A stretch of DNA of 64,000 bases from Nocardia vaccinii NBRC 15922 (GCF_001613305.1 NZ_BDCC01000009.1:248001-312000); one strand, 5' to 3'. Counted from the first letter of the stretch, positions 52,732-63,302 are shown. Translations and numbers: made by a program. The notes: generated by a model from the letters alone, not told the origin.

Positions 52732-54768
52732 TCAACGGGTACCGTCCGCGGCGGCTCCGGCGAGGGTCACCTGGACCGTCTTCGCGTTCTGTCCGTTGGT
52801 GTCGGTGTAGGTCAGCGAGACCTTGTCCCCCGGCTGATGCGAGCGGACCGCGGCGACCAGCGCGTCACCGTTGTCGATCACCAGATCGCCGAGTTTGGTG
52901 ACCACGACGCCCGTGGGGATGCCCGCCTTGGCGGCCGGGCCGTCGGCGGCGACGTCCTTGACCACCGCGCCGTTGGCGCTGACGTTGCTGGGCGCCTGGT
53001 TCAGCACGGTCATGCCGATCTGGGCATAGGTGGCGTGACCGGTCTTGATCAACTCGTTGGCCACCCGGCGCACCTGGTCGACCGGGATCGCGAAGCCCAG
53101 GCCGATCGAACCGCTCTGCTGACTGCTGTCCGAGCCTCCGCCCAGGGTCGCGATAGCAGTGTTGATGCCGATCAGCTTGCCGTTCATATCGACCAGGGCG
53201 CCACCGGAGTTGCCCGGGTTGATCGGCGCGTCGGTCTGCACCGCGGAGATCACGGTGCCGGTCGAACCGGACTCGCCGCTGGTGGACACCGGACGATTGA
53301 GCGCCGAGACGATACCGGTGGTGACCGTTCCGGCCAGGCCGAGGGGCGACCCCACCGCGACGACCGGCTGGCCGACCTGGAGTGCCTTGGAGGTGCCCAG
53401 GTCGATCGGCGTCAGGCCGGACTTGTTCTGCGCCTTGATGACCGCCAGATCCGAGATCGGGTCGATGCCGACGATCGAGGCGGAACTGGTGCTGCCGTCC
53501 TTGAACTGCACCTGCATCTTCGCGTCCGGCCCGGCGCCGCTGGCGACGTGGTTGTTGGTCAGGATCAGCCCGTCGGAGGACAGGATGACCCCGGAGCCCT
53601 CGCCCTCGGCGCGATCACCGGCCACCTTGATCATCACGACGCTGGGCACGACCTTCTGCGCGACCGCCTGCACCGATCCGGCGGGTGCGGTGACCGAGGC
53701 GGGATTGGCGTTCGGCGAGGAGTTGTCGAGCGCGTTGCCGACCGAGGAGCCGTTGCCCGAATCGGCGACCAGCGCGCCGACCGCGCCGCCGACGCCGCCC
53801 GCGACCAGCGCCAGCGCGATCGCGCCGGCGACCAGTCCGGCCCGGCCGCGCCGCGGTGGCGCGGCGGCCGCATACGGGGCGCTCGCGTACGCGCCGGGGT
53901 GCTCGGGACCGAAGGGCGAGCCCGCGACGGCCGGCACGGGACCGGTCGGCGGTTGCTGCCCGCCACCGGCCCCGTAGGCGTGCGGATACGGCGGCATCGG
54001 GGTGGTGTGCTGGGTCGGCATCTCCCGGGGCGCGTACGGCGAGTATTCCGGCGGCACCGAACCGGAGCCGGTCAGCTGATCGGCCGGCGGGAACTGACCG
54101 GTGACCGCCTGCTGCGGCCCTGATTGCGCGTACGGAGAGGGCGACTGGGCGAACGGCGACCGACCGTACCCGGGCTGCGCCGGCGAATCCGGCGACGGCT
54201 GCTGCCCGAAGCCGGGCTGCCCGAACGGAGATTCCTGCGCCGGAGACCGGCCGAAAGGCGACTGCGACGGGGTCGCCCCGCCCGGGGTCGGCTGCCCGAA
54301 CGGCGACTGGTCCGAGCCGGGCTGCGTGAACGGCGCCCGCGGCACGGCAGATCCCTGGGACGCGGGCCCCTGCGATTCCGGTCGATCGAACGTCGTCCGG
54401 CCGAACGGTGACTCCGATCCGCCCGACGGCGTCTGCGCGGACTCCGGCTGCCCGAACGGCGACTGCGACGAGGACGACTGCGCGGAGGAAGACTGCGCGG
54501 AGGAAGATTGCGGCACAGCAGATCCGGACCACGGCGACTGCGGCGCGCCCAAACCCGGCTGCTGAGCCTCGGACTGCGATGCGCCCTGCTGGGGCGCCGA
54601 CGGCTGCGCGGGCTCGTGCGAAGGTTTGTCCTGGCCCGCGACCCCCGCGGATCGACCGGCCTCGGCGGACTGCTGCTCGCTCGGCTGCGCATCGGGCGTC
54701 CGCCCCCGCAACTCCGAGTTCGCCGACGGCTGTGGCTGTTCCCGGTTGTCCTTCGGGTCCTCGGTCAT
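52732..54768 (-). CDS. pepD: HtrA-family serine protease PepD
   Basis: A 678-residue membrane-anchored envelope protease. Catalytic triad: His407 (LTNNHVAS), Asp440 (PISDLAVIKA), Ser521 (NPGNSGGALV); a PDZ domain covers about 590-670 (AKAGIPTGVVVTKLGD). One membrane helix precedes the protease (GAIALALVAGGVGGAVGA). The N-terminal cytoplasmic part of about 300 residues is disordered and has repeated SPFGQP/SPFGRS units, making it roughly 200 residues longer than M. tuberculosis PepD. An MprA box lies upstream, matching its control by the cell-envelope stress system MprAB next door. Confidence 0.92.
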   Translation of the reverse strand: MTEDPKDNREQPQPSANSELRGRTPDAQPSEQQSAEAGRSAGVAGQDKPSHEPAQPSAPQQGASQSEAQQPGLGAPQSPWSGSAVPQSSSAQSSSAQSSSSQSPFGQPESAQTPSGGSESPFGRTTFDRPESQGPASQGSAVPRAPFTQPGSDQSPFGQPTPGGATPSQSPFGRSPAQESPFGQPGFGQQPSPDSPAQPGYGRSPFAQSPSPYAQSGPQQAVTGQFPPADQLTGSGSVPPEYSPYAPREMPTQHTTPMPPYPHAYGAGGGQQPPTGPVPAVAGSPFGPEHPGAYASAPYAAAAPPRRGRAGLVAGAIALALVAGGVGGAVGALVADSGNGSSVGNALDNSSPNANPASVTAPAGSVQAVAQKVVPSVVMIKVAGDRAEGEGSGVILSSDGLILTNNHVASGAGPDAKMQVQFKDGSTSSASIVGIDPISDLAVIKAQNKSGLTPIDLGTSKALQVGQPVVAVGSPLGLAGTVTTGIVSALNRPVSTSGESGSTGTVISAVQTDAPINPGNSGGALVDMNGKLIGINTAIATLGGGSDSSQQSGSIGLGFAIPVDQVRRVANELIKTGHATYAQIGMTVLNQAPSNVSANGAVVKDVAADGPAAKAGIPTGVVVTKLGDLVIDNGDALVAAVRSHQPGDKVSLTYTDTNGQNAKTVQVTLAGAAADGTR
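53880..54530 (-). repeat. SPFG repeat region coding the PepD N-terminus
   Basis: At least seven degenerate copies of S-P-F-(G/A)-x-x occur at irregular spacing, embedded in Gln/Ser/Pro-rich sequence. This is likely an intrinsically disordered cytoplasmic tail. Confidence 0.75.
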
Positions 54769-54811
54769 CTTCTCGTTTCTCCTCACGTCTGCCGACCAGA
54801 CTGATGACATC

Positions 54812-54830
54812 GACTGAGAGCGAACTGAGA
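54812..54830 (-). promoter_or_regulatory. MprA box before pepD
   Basis: On the minus strand, TCTCAGTTCGCTCTCAGTC: two TCTCAGT units with starts 11 bases apart. Almost identical to the element before mprA. A further plus-strand pair TCAGTTC-N4-TCAGTTC lies at 54839-54856. Confidence 0.7.
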
Positions 54831-54968
54831 CGGCGCTTTCAGTTCTCCATCAGTTCTTCCGCGATCGTGGGCGGGCCGCCTTCGTAAGCTCAACCTACCG
54901 GCCCCCGCGGAACTCCGTCGACGGCATTCGGCGCACTGCACGGGGGTATTGCCCGTTTCGCCACCGGC

Positions 54969-56489
54969 CTATTGCACCGGCGGCGCCGGGTTCTCGCCGG
55001 GCAATACGATTCGGACGAGCGCACCGCCACGTCCGGAGGTCTCGATGGTGATCGTCCCGCCGTGCTTGGTCACCACCTGTTGCACGATCGCCAGACCCAG
55101 CCCGGAGCCGGGCATGGACCGAGCGGCCATCGTCCGGTAGAAGCGTTCGAAGACCAGGCGGCGTTCGGCGGGGGGAATTCCCGGTCCCGCGTCGTCGACG
55201 GTGATCTCCATCAGCCCGGGCCCGGTCTCGGCCATCGTGACGTGCACCTGATTCCCGGCCGGACTCCACTTCGCCGCGTTGTCCAGGACGTTCAGCACGG
55301 CACGTTCGAGTCCGGCCTCGTCGCCGTAGACGAACCAGGGGCACAGCTCGGCGACGAACTCCACTCCGGCGCGGCGGCGGCGCACCCGCTCGAGCGCCCG
55401 CTCGGTCACCCCGCCGACGTCCACCCGTTCGTAGACGTCCTCCGGGGCGTCCTCGCGGGCCAGATCCACCAGATCGCCGACCAGGGTGGACAGCTCCTCG
55501 ATCTGGGCGACCACGTCGGCCCGCAACTCGGCCATATCGTCCTCGGGAATCCGCGGCGCGCCGGGCCGGGACGAGGCGATCAGCAGTTCCATATTGGTCC
55601 GCAGCGAGGTCAGCGGTGTGCGCAGTTCGTGCCCGGCGTCGGCGACCAGCCGCCGCTGCCGCTCGCGCGATTCGCCCAACGCGACCAGCATCGTGTTGAA
55701 ACTCTCGGTGAGACGGGCCAATTCGTCGTCACCGGTCACCGGGATGGCCGCCAGATCGTCGGTGCGCGCGACTCGTTCGGCGGCCGCGGTCAACCGCGCC
55801 ACCGGCCGTAATCCCGTGCGGCCGACCGCGGCTCCCGCTGCCGCGGCCACCACCACGCCGCAGCCGCCGACCACGAACAACAGCAGGGCCAGCCGGTCGA
55901 GCACCTCCTGGGTCGGTTCCAGGGATTGCCAGATCACCAGCGTCGCACCGGATTCCATATGCTCGGCGAGAATTCGCTGATTCCGGCTGGTGCGCAGGGA
56001 GAACGAGGACCGGCCGTGCGCCACCGCGACCTCGGGCGCCCCGATCGGCGAATCGGAGTTGCGGGACAACGAAACCCACTGATCGCTGCCGGGATAGTTC
56101 AGCGCGATGGATACGTCGTTGGAGTACAGCGCGCCGAGTTGCAGCACCTCCTGATAGTCCAGCGCGTCCAGGCGCTGGTCGATCATGCCGGTCGCCCTGG
56201 CCCGAAGTTGTTTGTCCACATCGGCATTCAGCGCGCGCGCCACCACCGCATAGGCGGCGATCGAGGTGACCGCCACCGCGATCGCCACGACCGAGGCCGC
56301 CAGCAGCGTCACTCGCCAGCGCAGCGACACCGACCGCGTCAGCGGCATCGGCGGGCGCAGATCGGGCGTGTCCGCGTGCGGGTGCAACCCGGCCACGACG
56401 TCGCGGCCGCGCCCGTTCCCATCGCGTCCCCGGCCGCCCGAGCCGCGCGCGACCGAACGCGGAACATGCCTTCCCACGATGACGCCCAC
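54969..56489 (-). CDS. mprB: Sensor histidine kinase MprB
   Basis: A 506-residue two-component sensor. Two membrane helices (about 60-80 and 205-230) bound an extracytoplasmic loop, followed by HAMP, the dimerisation helix with His287 (DAGHELRTPLTSLR) and the ATPase domain (NVLDNAAKWSP, DDAGPGIPP, GSGLGLAIV). GTG at 56489 begins two bases after mprA; an internal ATG at residue 48 (MPLTRSVSLRW) may be the true start since the preceding part is not conserved. It senses envelope stress and phosphorylates MprA. Confidence 0.92.
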   Translation of the reverse strand: MGVIVGRHVPRSVARGSGGRGRDGNGRGRDVVAGLHPHADTPDLRPPMPLTRSVSLRWRVTLLAASVVAIAVAVTSIAAYAVVARALNADVDKQLRARATGMIDQRLDALDYQEVLQLGALYSNDVSIALNYPGSDQWVSLSRNSDSPIGAPEVAVAHGRSSFSLRTSRNQRILAEHMESGATLVIWQSLEPTQEVLDRLALLLFVVGGCGVVVAAAAGAAVGRTGLRPVARLTAAAERVARTDDLAAIPVTGDDELARLTESFNTMLVALGESRERQRRLVADAGHELRTPLTSLRTNMELLIASSRPGAPRIPEDDMAELRADVVAQIEELSTLVGDLVDLAREDAPEDVYERVDVGGVTERALERVRRRRAGVEFVAELCPWFVYGDEAGLERAVLNVLDNAAKWSPAGNQVHVTMAETGPGLMEITVDDAGPGIPPAERRLVFERFYRTMAARSMPGSGLGLAIVQQVVTKHGGTITIETSGRGGALVRIVLPGENPAPPVQ

Positions 56490-56491
56490 TG

Positions 56492-57184
56492 CTACGGCGG
56501 GGTCTCGCGCAGCACGTAGCCGACGCCGCGCACGGTGTGGATCAGCCGGGGTTCACCCTCGGCCTCGGTCTTGCGCCGCAGGTAGCCGATGTACACCTCG
56601 AGCGCGTTACCGGAGGTGGGGAAGTCGTAACCCCAGACCTCCTCGAGAATGCGGCTGCGGGTGAGCACCCGGCGCGGGTTCGCCATCAGCATTTCCAGCA
56701 GTGAGAACTCGGTGCGAGTGAGACTGATGGCGCGTTCGCCGCGGGAAACCTCGCGGGTGATCGGGTCCAGCGACAGATCAGCGAACGTCATCGTCTCGGA
56801 TTCGTCGGCGCCCGCCGCATCGGCGGAAGTCCGGCGCAGCAGTGCGCGCAGCCGGGCCAGCAACTCCTCGAGAGCGAACGGTTTCGGCAGGTAGTCGTCG
56901 GCGCCCGCGTCCAGGCCCGCGACCCGCTCGGAGACCGAATCCCGGGCGGTGAGAACGAGTATCGGCAGGTCGTCGCCGGTGCTGCGGAGCCGGCGGCAGA
57001 CCTCGAGGCCGTCCAGCCGGGGCATCATGACGTCCAGTACCAGCGCGTCGGGCCGCTGCGCGGCCACCTGTTCGAGAGCGTCGAGCCCGTCGACCGCCAG
57101 CTCGACGGAGTAGCCGTTGAACGTCAGCGACCGCCGCAGCGATTCCCGTACCGCGCGGTCGTCGTCGACTACCAGAATGCGCAT
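56492..57184 (-). CDS. mprA: Response regulator MprA
   Basis: A 230-residue OmpR-class regulator. Receiver: acidic pocket VVDDD (7-9), phosphoacceptor Asp51 ([12 protein letters not shown]), Lys in [10 protein letters not shown]; the C-terminal winged helix has [20 protein letters not shown] and [20 protein letters not shown]. It regulates pepD and itself in M. tuberculosis, and a box found before both genes here agrees. It precedes mprB by two bases. Confidence 0.95.
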   Translation of the reverse strand: MRILVVDDDRAVRESLRRSLTFNGYSVELAVDGLDALEQVAAQRPDALVLDVMMPRLDGLEVCRRLRSTGDDLPILVLTARDSVSERVAGLDAGADDYLPKPFALEELLARLRALLRRTSADAAGADESETMTFADLSLDPITREVSRGERAISLTRTEFSLLEMLMANPRRVLTRSRILEEVWGYDFPTSGNALEVYIGYLRRKTEAEGEPRLIHTVRGVGYVLRETPP

Positions 57185-57624
57185 GCGATCCAGTCTGACC
57201 GCACCGACTGAGAGTCCACTGAGAAGCCCCCGTCCGACACGCCGACCACCGCGAGCCGGTGACCAGTCGCTTTACCCGCTCGCGCGGACACACGCATACG
57301 AAACACCTTGTGCGTGGCGAAATTACCGAATTTCAGAGCATAGAAGTCCGAATTGCCGTGGCCAAGTTCACGCGGTATGTTGCCTGCCGTAAAAGAAGAC
57401 CTGCAGTCGGTTCTCCGGCGGTTGGACCCGAAGAACGTCAGTTCACATTGCGCAAATTCGAGCACGACGGGATCTGCGTTACCGCGAGGTAGCTCGAGAG
57501 CTGGCCGAGGATACAGCGCCTTCGGCACAGCGCGCCGAGCACCTGCGAGGTGAGGCTGCGAGCCGGGAACCGGCCGCGGTGGGACCCGCAGGGCGAATGC
57601 GCGAGCGGAGGCGACGGAAGCGGG
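57185..57624. other. Divergent region between mprA and the conservon
   Basis: About 440 bases. It contains the MprA box next to mprA and a palindrome GAAATTACCGAATTTC at 57319-57334 of unknown meaning. No gene is evident. The conservon promoter should be in the right half. Confidence 0.5.
57206..57224 (-). promoter_or_regulatory. MprA box before mprA
   Basis: On the minus strand, TCTCAGTGGACTCTCAGTC, two TCTCAGT units 11 bases apart, starting 22 bases upstream of the mprA ATG. Fifteen or more of 19 bases match the pepD element, so autoregulation is likely. Confidence 0.7.
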
Positions 57625-60600
57625 ATGGTAACTGCACCGCGACCATGGCAGCGGAATCTTTCCAACCTCTCGGTGACGAGCAAGGTCGGCATCGTGCTGC
57701 TCCTGCCCGTCGTGCTGGCCTCGGTCTTCGCCTTCCTGAGGATCCGGGACGAGTTGGGCACCATCTCCCAGCTGAACGTCGCCACCCAGCAGGCGCAGAT
57801 CATCCGGCCACTGCTCGACTTCGGTTCCGCCGCCGATGATCTCGCGGTCGCCGCGGGCACCGGCGGCGTCGGCGACCACATCGGGCAGGCGACACTGGAC
57901 CAGGTCTCCGCGCGCTTCGACCAGGCGGCGGCCAATCTGCAGTCCGCACTGCCGCTGGCCCGGGTCGACCAGCAGGTCAGCACCGAGATCACCGATGCGC
58001 TGTCCACCGGACGCGGGATGCGAAACAGTCTGCACGGCAGTTCCGCCCAGGTGGTGGGCACCCAGGCCGACGAGGTCGCCACGCACATCAGCAACGCCGT
58101 CACCACGCTGATCACGCCGAAGGAAACGGTTCTCGAGCGCAACTACACCCAGCTCGGCGATCTCGCCATCGCGCGTCGAATGTTCCTGCAGCAGCAGCTC
58201 ATCATCCGCAGCGGCGAGATCAGGAACAATCCGGCGATGCTGGCGCAGGCGCTCACCGCGACCGGCTCCGAACTCACCATGATCAACCAGTACGCCGTGG
58301 TCCAGCCGAACTCGGCGTACAAGCCGGACGTCCTGCTGGACGCCCAGCAGACCCGGTTGCGCGCGCTGAGCCAGGACTCCATCGAGCCGATGACGATCGC
58401 CGGCGTGAGCGATTCGCTGCAGCGCAGCACCGCGACCTACACCGAGGCCATCGACAACACGGCCGACCTGATCACCTCGGGTCTGAGCCGCACCTCGATC
58501 GACGCGCGCAGCACGGTTCTGCGTGACGTCGCGTCCGTGGTCCTGACCCTGCTCGCGGGCCTGGCCCTGGCGCTTTCGGTGGCGCGTTCACTGGTCGTGC
58601 CGGTGCGCCGGCTGCGTCGCGGCGCCCTGCAGGTCGCCCACGTGGATCTGCCCGCCGAGCTGTCGGTGGTGCGCGACGGCGGTGCGACCCCGGAAATCCT
58701 CCCGGTCGACGTGCAGACCACCGAGGAAATCGGTCAGCTGGCCCGCGCGGTCGACGATATGCACCGGCAGGCGCTGCACCTGGCCGCCGACCAGGCCCGC
58801 CTCCGACTGCTGATCAGCAGTATGTTCGAAACCCTTTCGCGGCGTAGCCAATCCCTGGTCGAACAGCAGTTGACGCTGATCGAGGATCTCGAACGCGACG
58901 AGGAGAATCCGGGTCGGCTGCAGAGCCTGTTCCGCCTGGACCACCTGGCCACCCGCATGCGCCGCAACGGCGACAACCTGCTCGTGCTGGCCGGAACCGC
59001 GCTGCGCCGCGGCCAGCTGCCCCCGGTTCCGCTCTCCGACATGCTCTGGAGTGCGGTCTCCCAGGTGGAGGACTATCAGCGCGTGGAGATCGGCGCGGTG
59101 CCCGACGGCATCGTCGCCGGGGAGCCCGCGGTGGATATCGAACATCTGCTGGCCGAGCTGATCGACAACTCGCTGCGGTACTCGCCGCCGAGCACTCCGG
59201 TCGCGGTCTCGGTGTCCGCCGCGCCCGAAGGCGGCTATCTGATCGAGATCACCGACCGCGGCCTCGGCATGTCGGGTGACGATCTGCGCGAGATCAACGA
59301 CCGGCTGGCCTCCGGCGGTGAGGTGACCGTCGAAACCGCCCGCCGCATGGGTCTTTACGTGGTCGGCAGGCTCGCCAAGCGGCATACGGTCACCGTCAGC
59401 CTGCGTCGCACCTCCACGATGGCGCAGCAGCCCGGCATCACCGCCACGGTTCATCTGCCGAAATCTCTGATCACCTCCGACAAACCGGATTCCGGCGAAT
59501 TCCCGGGCGACGCGCTGCCCGCCGCGCCGGTCTCGACCGCGGCTCATGCCGCGCCCGAAGAGATCGCGGTCCCGGTGCCGCTGTTCGGTTCGTCGGTGAC
59601 CCCGCTGCCCCAGCGCCGCCCGGCACGCGAGGATTCCGGCGACTCGGCCGCGAAGATCGCGGCCGTTGCCGACGACGAACCCACCGGACTGTTCGTCTCG
59701 CAGCACGATCCGGAGCCCGACGACGAGCCGACCGGACTGTTCGCCCCGCACCAGGATCGGGATTCTGCCTCCGACGGCGTGATCGGCTATCAGCCGCCGG
59801 AGGAGGAACAGAATCCGTACGGACACGCGGGTGAGAGCGCGCGTGACCCCTGGGCCGTCCCCGACCGGTCGGCGTTGTCGCGGCCGGACGAGGACGACAA
59901 CGAGTCGGCGGCGCAGGAATGGTCGAGACCGGAATCGGGTTGGCGCTCGCGGGAAATGGCTGCGTCGGAACAGGATTGGGATACCGAGGCGCCGCAGTAC
60001 CAGCAAGGCCCGGACGTCGCCCGTTGGAAGAGCGGCGACTCGTGGTCCGGCACGGTGCGCTGGGAGGAGACCGGATCCGAACCAGCACAACAGTTCTGGG
60101 CCGATGCGCGGCCCGAGCCGAGTGGCGTCACCGAAAAGCCCTGGGGCGGGCCGGATTCCATGCCCGCGACACCGAGCTCGCCCGCCGGAGCCGGGTCCGG
60201 CCCCGGCGGCGAGCAGGTGCTGCGACCGCGGCTCCGCCGCCCGGCGGCGGAGCCCTGGCCCTCGGGTGAATTCCCGCCGATGCCGGGCAACACAGCGGCC
60301 CCCGCCACCCCCGAACCGGCCCGCACCACCCCGTCCTGGGAAACCGAGGCCGCGGACCTGTGGGCGCAGACGGCGACCCTGCCGGTCCAGCGGCCCGGCG
60401 CTCCCGAACCGGCCGAATCACCCATCTACCAGCGCATGGTCTCGGAGTGGCTGGTCGAGCCGTCGGCGAACGAACCGGGCGGCGCCTGGTCCTCCCCCGC
60501 CGACGCCGGCTGGGCCGCGGCCGAGGAGGCCAGCAAACCGACCCTGGACCATCGGACCTCCGGTGGACTTCCCATTCGCAATCCGGGCGCTCAGCTCGTC

Positions 60601-60804
60601 CCGGGCGGCCTGACTCCCCCCTCCGACACCGGCGCACCCGATCCCGAGGAAATCCGCAGCAATCTATCCCGGCACCTGAGCGGTGTGCGCAGCGGACGCG
60701 CGGGCCTCGCGTCGTACGGCGATGAAAACGGGTACAACGGAACTCGGTCCGGCGGCGGGCTCGAACATCACGACGCGCAGTACAACGATGGAGGACACGT
60801 ATGA
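57625..60804 (+). CDS. Conservon sensor-kinase-like protein (CvnA type)
   Basis: A 1059-residue membrane protein. ATG at 57625 precedes the first helix ([18 protein letters not shown]); a sensory extracytoplasmic domain of about 270 residues, rich in helices and like nitrate/nitrite-sensing (NIT) domains, ends at a second helix ([20 protein letters not shown]). A HAMP linker, a pseudo-dimerisation helix ([20 protein letters not shown], with His in the usual place) and an ATPase domain ([20 protein letters not shown]) follow, then 400 residues of disordered tail with DDEPTGLF repeats. It forms one operon with roadblock, DUF742 and GTPase genes. Confidence 0.88.
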   Translation: MVTAPRPWQRNLSNLSVTSKVGIVLLLPVVLASVFAFLRIRDELGTISQLNVATQQAQIIRPLLDFGSAADDLAVAAGTGGVGDHIGQATLDQVSARFDQAAANLQSALPLARVDQQVSTEITDALSTGRGMRNSLHGSSAQVVGTQADEVATHISNAVTTLITPKETVLERNYTQLGDLAIARRMFLQQQLIIRSGEIRNNPAMLAQALTATGSELTMINQYAVVQPNSAYKPDVLLDAQQTRLRALSQDSIEPMTIAGVSDSLQRSTATYTEAIDNTADLITSGLSRTSIDARSTVLRDVASVVLTLLAGLALALSVARSLVVPVRRLRRGALQVAHVDLPAELSVVRDGGATPEILPVDVQTTEEIGQLARAVDDMHRQALHLAADQARLRLLISSMFETLSRRSQSLVEQQLTLIEDLERDEENPGRLQSLFRLDHLATRMRRNGDNLLVLAGTALRRGQLPPVPLSDMLWSAVSQVEDYQRVEIGAVPDGIVAGEPAVDIEHLLAELIDNSLRYSPPSTPVAVSVSAAPEGGYLIEITDRGLGMSGDDLREINDRLASGGEVTVETARRMGLYVVGRLAKRHTVTVSLRRTSTMAQQPGITATVHLPKSLITSDKPDSGEFPGDALPAAPVSTAAHAAPEEIAVPVPLFGSSVTPLPQRRPAREDSGDSAAKIAAVADDEPTGLFVSQHDPEPDDEPTGLFAPHQDRDSASDGVIGYQPPEEEQNPYGHAGESARDPWAVPDRSALSRPDEDDNESAAQEWSRPESGWRSREMAASEQDWDTEAPQYQQGPDVARWKSGDSWSGTVRWEETGSEPAQQFWADARPEPSGVTEKPWGGPDSMPATPSSPAGAGSGPGGEQVLRPRLRRPAAEPWPSGEFPPMPGNTAAPATPEPARTTPSWETEAADLWAQTATLPVQRPGAPEPAESPIYQRMVSEWLVEPSANEPGGAWSSPADAGWAAAEEASKPTLDHRTSGGLPIRNPGAQLVPGGLTPPSDTGAPDPEEIRSNLSRHLSGVRSGRAGLASYGDENGYNGTRSGGGLEHHDAQYNDGGHV

Positions 60805-61211
60805 CCGATACCGAGCAGCCCCCCACCGACGAGAATCTCAACTGGCTGGTGACGCGCTTCACGCGCGAGGTCCCCGGCGTCTCGCACGCGGTGCTGGTAT
60901 CGGCCGACGGCCTGTTGCAGGCCACCAGCCCGCACCTGCCCGCGGATCGCGCCGAACAGCTGTCCGCGGTGACCGCCGGACTGGCCAGTCTGTCCTCCGG
61001 CGCCGCCCAGCTGTTCGACGGCGGCAAGGTGATGCAGTCGATCGTCGACATGCAACGCGGCTATCTGCTGGTGATGAGTGTCGGCAACGGCTCCCACCTG
61101 GCCGTGCTGGCCAACAAGCAGCACGACATCGGCCGCATCGGCTACGAGATGGCACTACTGTCCGATCGGGTCGGAGCGGTCGTTCAGGCCACCGCCCGCT
61201 CGTCGGTCTGA
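60801..61211 (+). CDS. Roadblock/LC7-domain protein (CvnB type)
   Basis: A 136-residue protein of the bacterial roadblock family, ATG at 60801 overlapping the previous stop (ATGA). The fold is shown by [33 protein letters not shown] and [20 protein letters not shown]. In conservons it interacts with the GTPase, probably as a co-factor or activator. Confidence 0.9.
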   Translation: MTDTEQPPTDENLNWLVTRFTREVPGVSHAVLVSADGLLQATSPHLPADRAEQLSAVTAGLASLSSGAAQLFDGGKVMQSIVDMQRGYLLVMSVGNGSHLAVLANKQHDIGRIGYEMALLSDRVGAVVQATARSSV

Positions 61212-61218
61212 CGGTGTC

Positions 61219-61590
61219 ATGGCGAGTTCCTTCGGAGCCGATCCCCGGCCGACAACACGCGTTCGCCCCTACGCGCTGACCGCCGGGCGCACCCAGCCCG
61301 CGGTCGATCTGCCGCTCGAGGCGGTCGTGGAGACCCTGCCGTATGCGAGCCGATTCGATTGGCCCGCAGGCGACGTCCGCACCGATATCCTGCGCCTCGG
61401 CGGTCGCAGGCTGTCGGTCGCGGAGATCGCCGCCCATCTTCAACGGCCGTTGGGTATGGTCCGCGTCGTCATCGGCGATCTGGTCGTCGCCGGTACGCTG
61501 CGGGTGCACACCACGCTCAGTGAAAACGCCACGTACGATGAGCGCCGTTCGCTCATGGAGAGGACCCTGCGTGGACTCCGCGCTCTCTGA
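61219..61590 (+). CDS. DUF742 protein (CvnC type)
   Basis: A 123-residue DUF742 protein starting at ATG 61219. It has RVRPYALTAGRTQPAVDLPL and a winged-helix-like core VAEIAAHLQRPLGMVRVVIGDL. The next gene starts 20 bases before its stop. Likely DNA- or partner-binding adaptor of the conservon. Confidence 0.9.
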   Translation: MASSFGADPRPTTRVRPYALTAGRTQPAVDLPLEAVVETLPYASRFDWPAGDVRTDILRLGGRRLSVAEIAAHLQRPLGMVRVVIGDLVVAGTLRVHTTLSENATYDERRSLMERTLRGLRAL

Positions 61591-62191
61591 CGTCTCGGAC
61601 GCCGAAACCCGCACCGCCTCCACGAAGATCGTGGTGGCCGGTGGTTTCGGCGCGGGTAAGACCACCTTCGTCGGCGCGGTCTCGGAGATCGTGCCGCTGC
61701 GTACCGAGGCCATGGTGACCGGCTACTCCGACGGCGTGGACGATCTGTCGGCCACCCCGGGCAAGGAGACCACCACGGTCGCCATGGATTTCGGCCGCAT
61801 CATCCTGCCCGGCAATCTGACCCTGTACCTGTTCGGTACCCCGGGCCAGCGCCGATTCTGGTTCATGTGGGACGACCTGGTCCGGGGCGCGATCGGCGCG
61901 GTGGTACTGCTGGACACCCGCCGGATCGAGGACAGTTTCGCCGTGGTCGACTTCTTCGAGGCGCGGCAGCTGCCATTCCTGGTGGCGGTCAACCATTTTC
62001 CCGATTCTCCCCGCTTCCCGGCGACCGAACTGCGCGAGGCGCTGTCGATCCGCGAGGGCGTACCCATCGTCGACATCGACGCCCGTGATCCGGTCCAGGT
62101 GCGCCAATCCCTGGCAGCGGTAACGGAATACGCCATCGCCCGCTTGACCGGACCGCCCGCCTCGGAGCGACCCCGCGATCCAGCACACTAG
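61571..62191 (+). CDS. Small Ras-like GTPase (CvnD type)
   Basis: A 206-residue GTPase. P-loop GGFGAGKTTF (about 24-33), switch region with TPGKETTTVAMDFG, and FGTPGQRRFWFMW in place of DxxG; the usual NKxD is changed to VNHF. GTG at 61571 overlaps DUF742. Members switch in response to the CvnA sensor; the output for this cluster is unknown. Confidence 0.92.
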   Translation: MDSALSDVSDAETRTASTKIVVAGGFGAGKTTFVGAVSEIVPLRTEAMVTGYSDGVDDLSATPGKETTTVAMDFGRIILPGNLTLYLFGTPGQRRFWFMWDDLVRGAIGAVVLLDTRRIEDSFAVVDFFEARQLPFLVAVNHFPDSPRFPATELREALSIREGVPIVDIDARDPVQVRQSLAAVTEYAIARLTGPPASERPRDPAH

Positions 62192-62432
62192 TCCGCCTCT
62201 CCGCGACTTCAGCGGGTCGTCGGGTGGTACGAGACTTTCGCGTCGGGGCGGCGGTCAGGGATGTTGTACGGTTTCGGACGTTCCCGGCGAGTTACCGATG
62301 TGCTCGCGAAATCAGTTGTCGCCCTGGCATCGCGGGGAGACGAGATCACGACTCAGGACGGCGGCCGGTGGTACAAGGCCTGAACGCAGCAAAGTAATCG
62401 AGAATTAATCCGACCCGGTTAGGGGGTTTTGC

Positions 62433-63260
62433 GTGCAGTACTTCACCATGGGGACCTGGGTGCTCGTGCTGGCGCTCGGGGTGGCGTGGGCGGGCACCCT
62501 GGTGGGCCTGATCTGTATCCGGCAGTCGACGCTGTCGGTGACCGCGAAATTCCGGCTCGTATGGTTGATCGCGGCCGCGGTGTGTATCGGCGCGATCGGC
62601 ACACAGGTGGCGGTATCGGTCACGATGCTGGGTGTCGGACTGCCCGGTGGGGTCGTCCGCTACGACCTGATGCAGCGCATCGCGGCACTCGTCGCGGCGC
62701 CGGTGGGGTTGCTGGCCGGACTGATCATCGCGGGCGACGATCGCAAACCTGTGCGCCTGGCGATCGGCGGGCTGGTCGCCGGGCTGTGTCTGGGGCTGAT
62801 GAACTATCTGGGCCTGAACTCCCTGACGGTGCAGGGCACCACGACGATCAGCCCCGGGTTCATGGCCGGATGTACCGTTCTGCTGGTGGTCGGCGCCGCC
62901 GGATTGCTGTGGGCGACCCGGTGGCGCGTGACGACGGCACTGGTCGCAATCTCCGTGGTGTACGCGGGCGCGATCATCGGAATTCACTACCTCGGCCTGG
63001 CCGGGGTCTCGGTCCACATCGATCCGGCCATGCCGCAGCCCAGCGGGCGGGATCTGTTCACCATGTTCATCCCGATCTTCGTCGTCGCCACGATGTCGCT
63101 CGCGATTCCGATCACCGCGGTTCTGGTCGCGCCGGACCGCACGGGCCGACTGCAGCCCGAAGCACGCGCCAAACGCGTCCCCAAGGGCCCGCGCCAGCGC
63201 CGCATTCCCAGCCCGAACCGCACCGCCGAGACCGCCCGCACGCCCGAATCGGTCGGGTGA
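62433..63260 (+). CDS. MHYT-domain-like integral membrane protein
   Basis: A 275-residue protein with about seven helices and a basic C-terminal tail. The degenerate motifs MNYLGL and IHYLGLAG recall the MHYT signature, a putative copper- or gas-sensing membrane domain. GTG at 62433. Function unknown; the conservon ends 241 bases before it in the same direction, and no sensory output domain is fused. Confidence 0.75.
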   Translation: MQYFTMGTWVLVLALGVAWAGTLVGLICIRQSTLSVTAKFRLVWLIAAAVCIGAIGTQVAVSVTMLGVGLPGGVVRYDLMQRIAALVAAPVGLLAGLIIAGDDRKPVRLAIGGLVAGLCLGLMNYLGLNSLTVQGTTTISPGFMAGCTVLLVVGAAGLLWATRWRVTTALVAISVVYAGAIIGIHYLGLAGVSVHIDPAMPQPSGRDLFTMFIPIFVVATMSLAIPITAVLVAPDRTGRLQPEARAKRVPKGPRQRRIPSPNRTAETARTPESVG

Positions 63261-63302
63261 GCGGGTCTCCCGGACGGTTCCGAGAGCGGTAGTGGAACGA
63301 AT

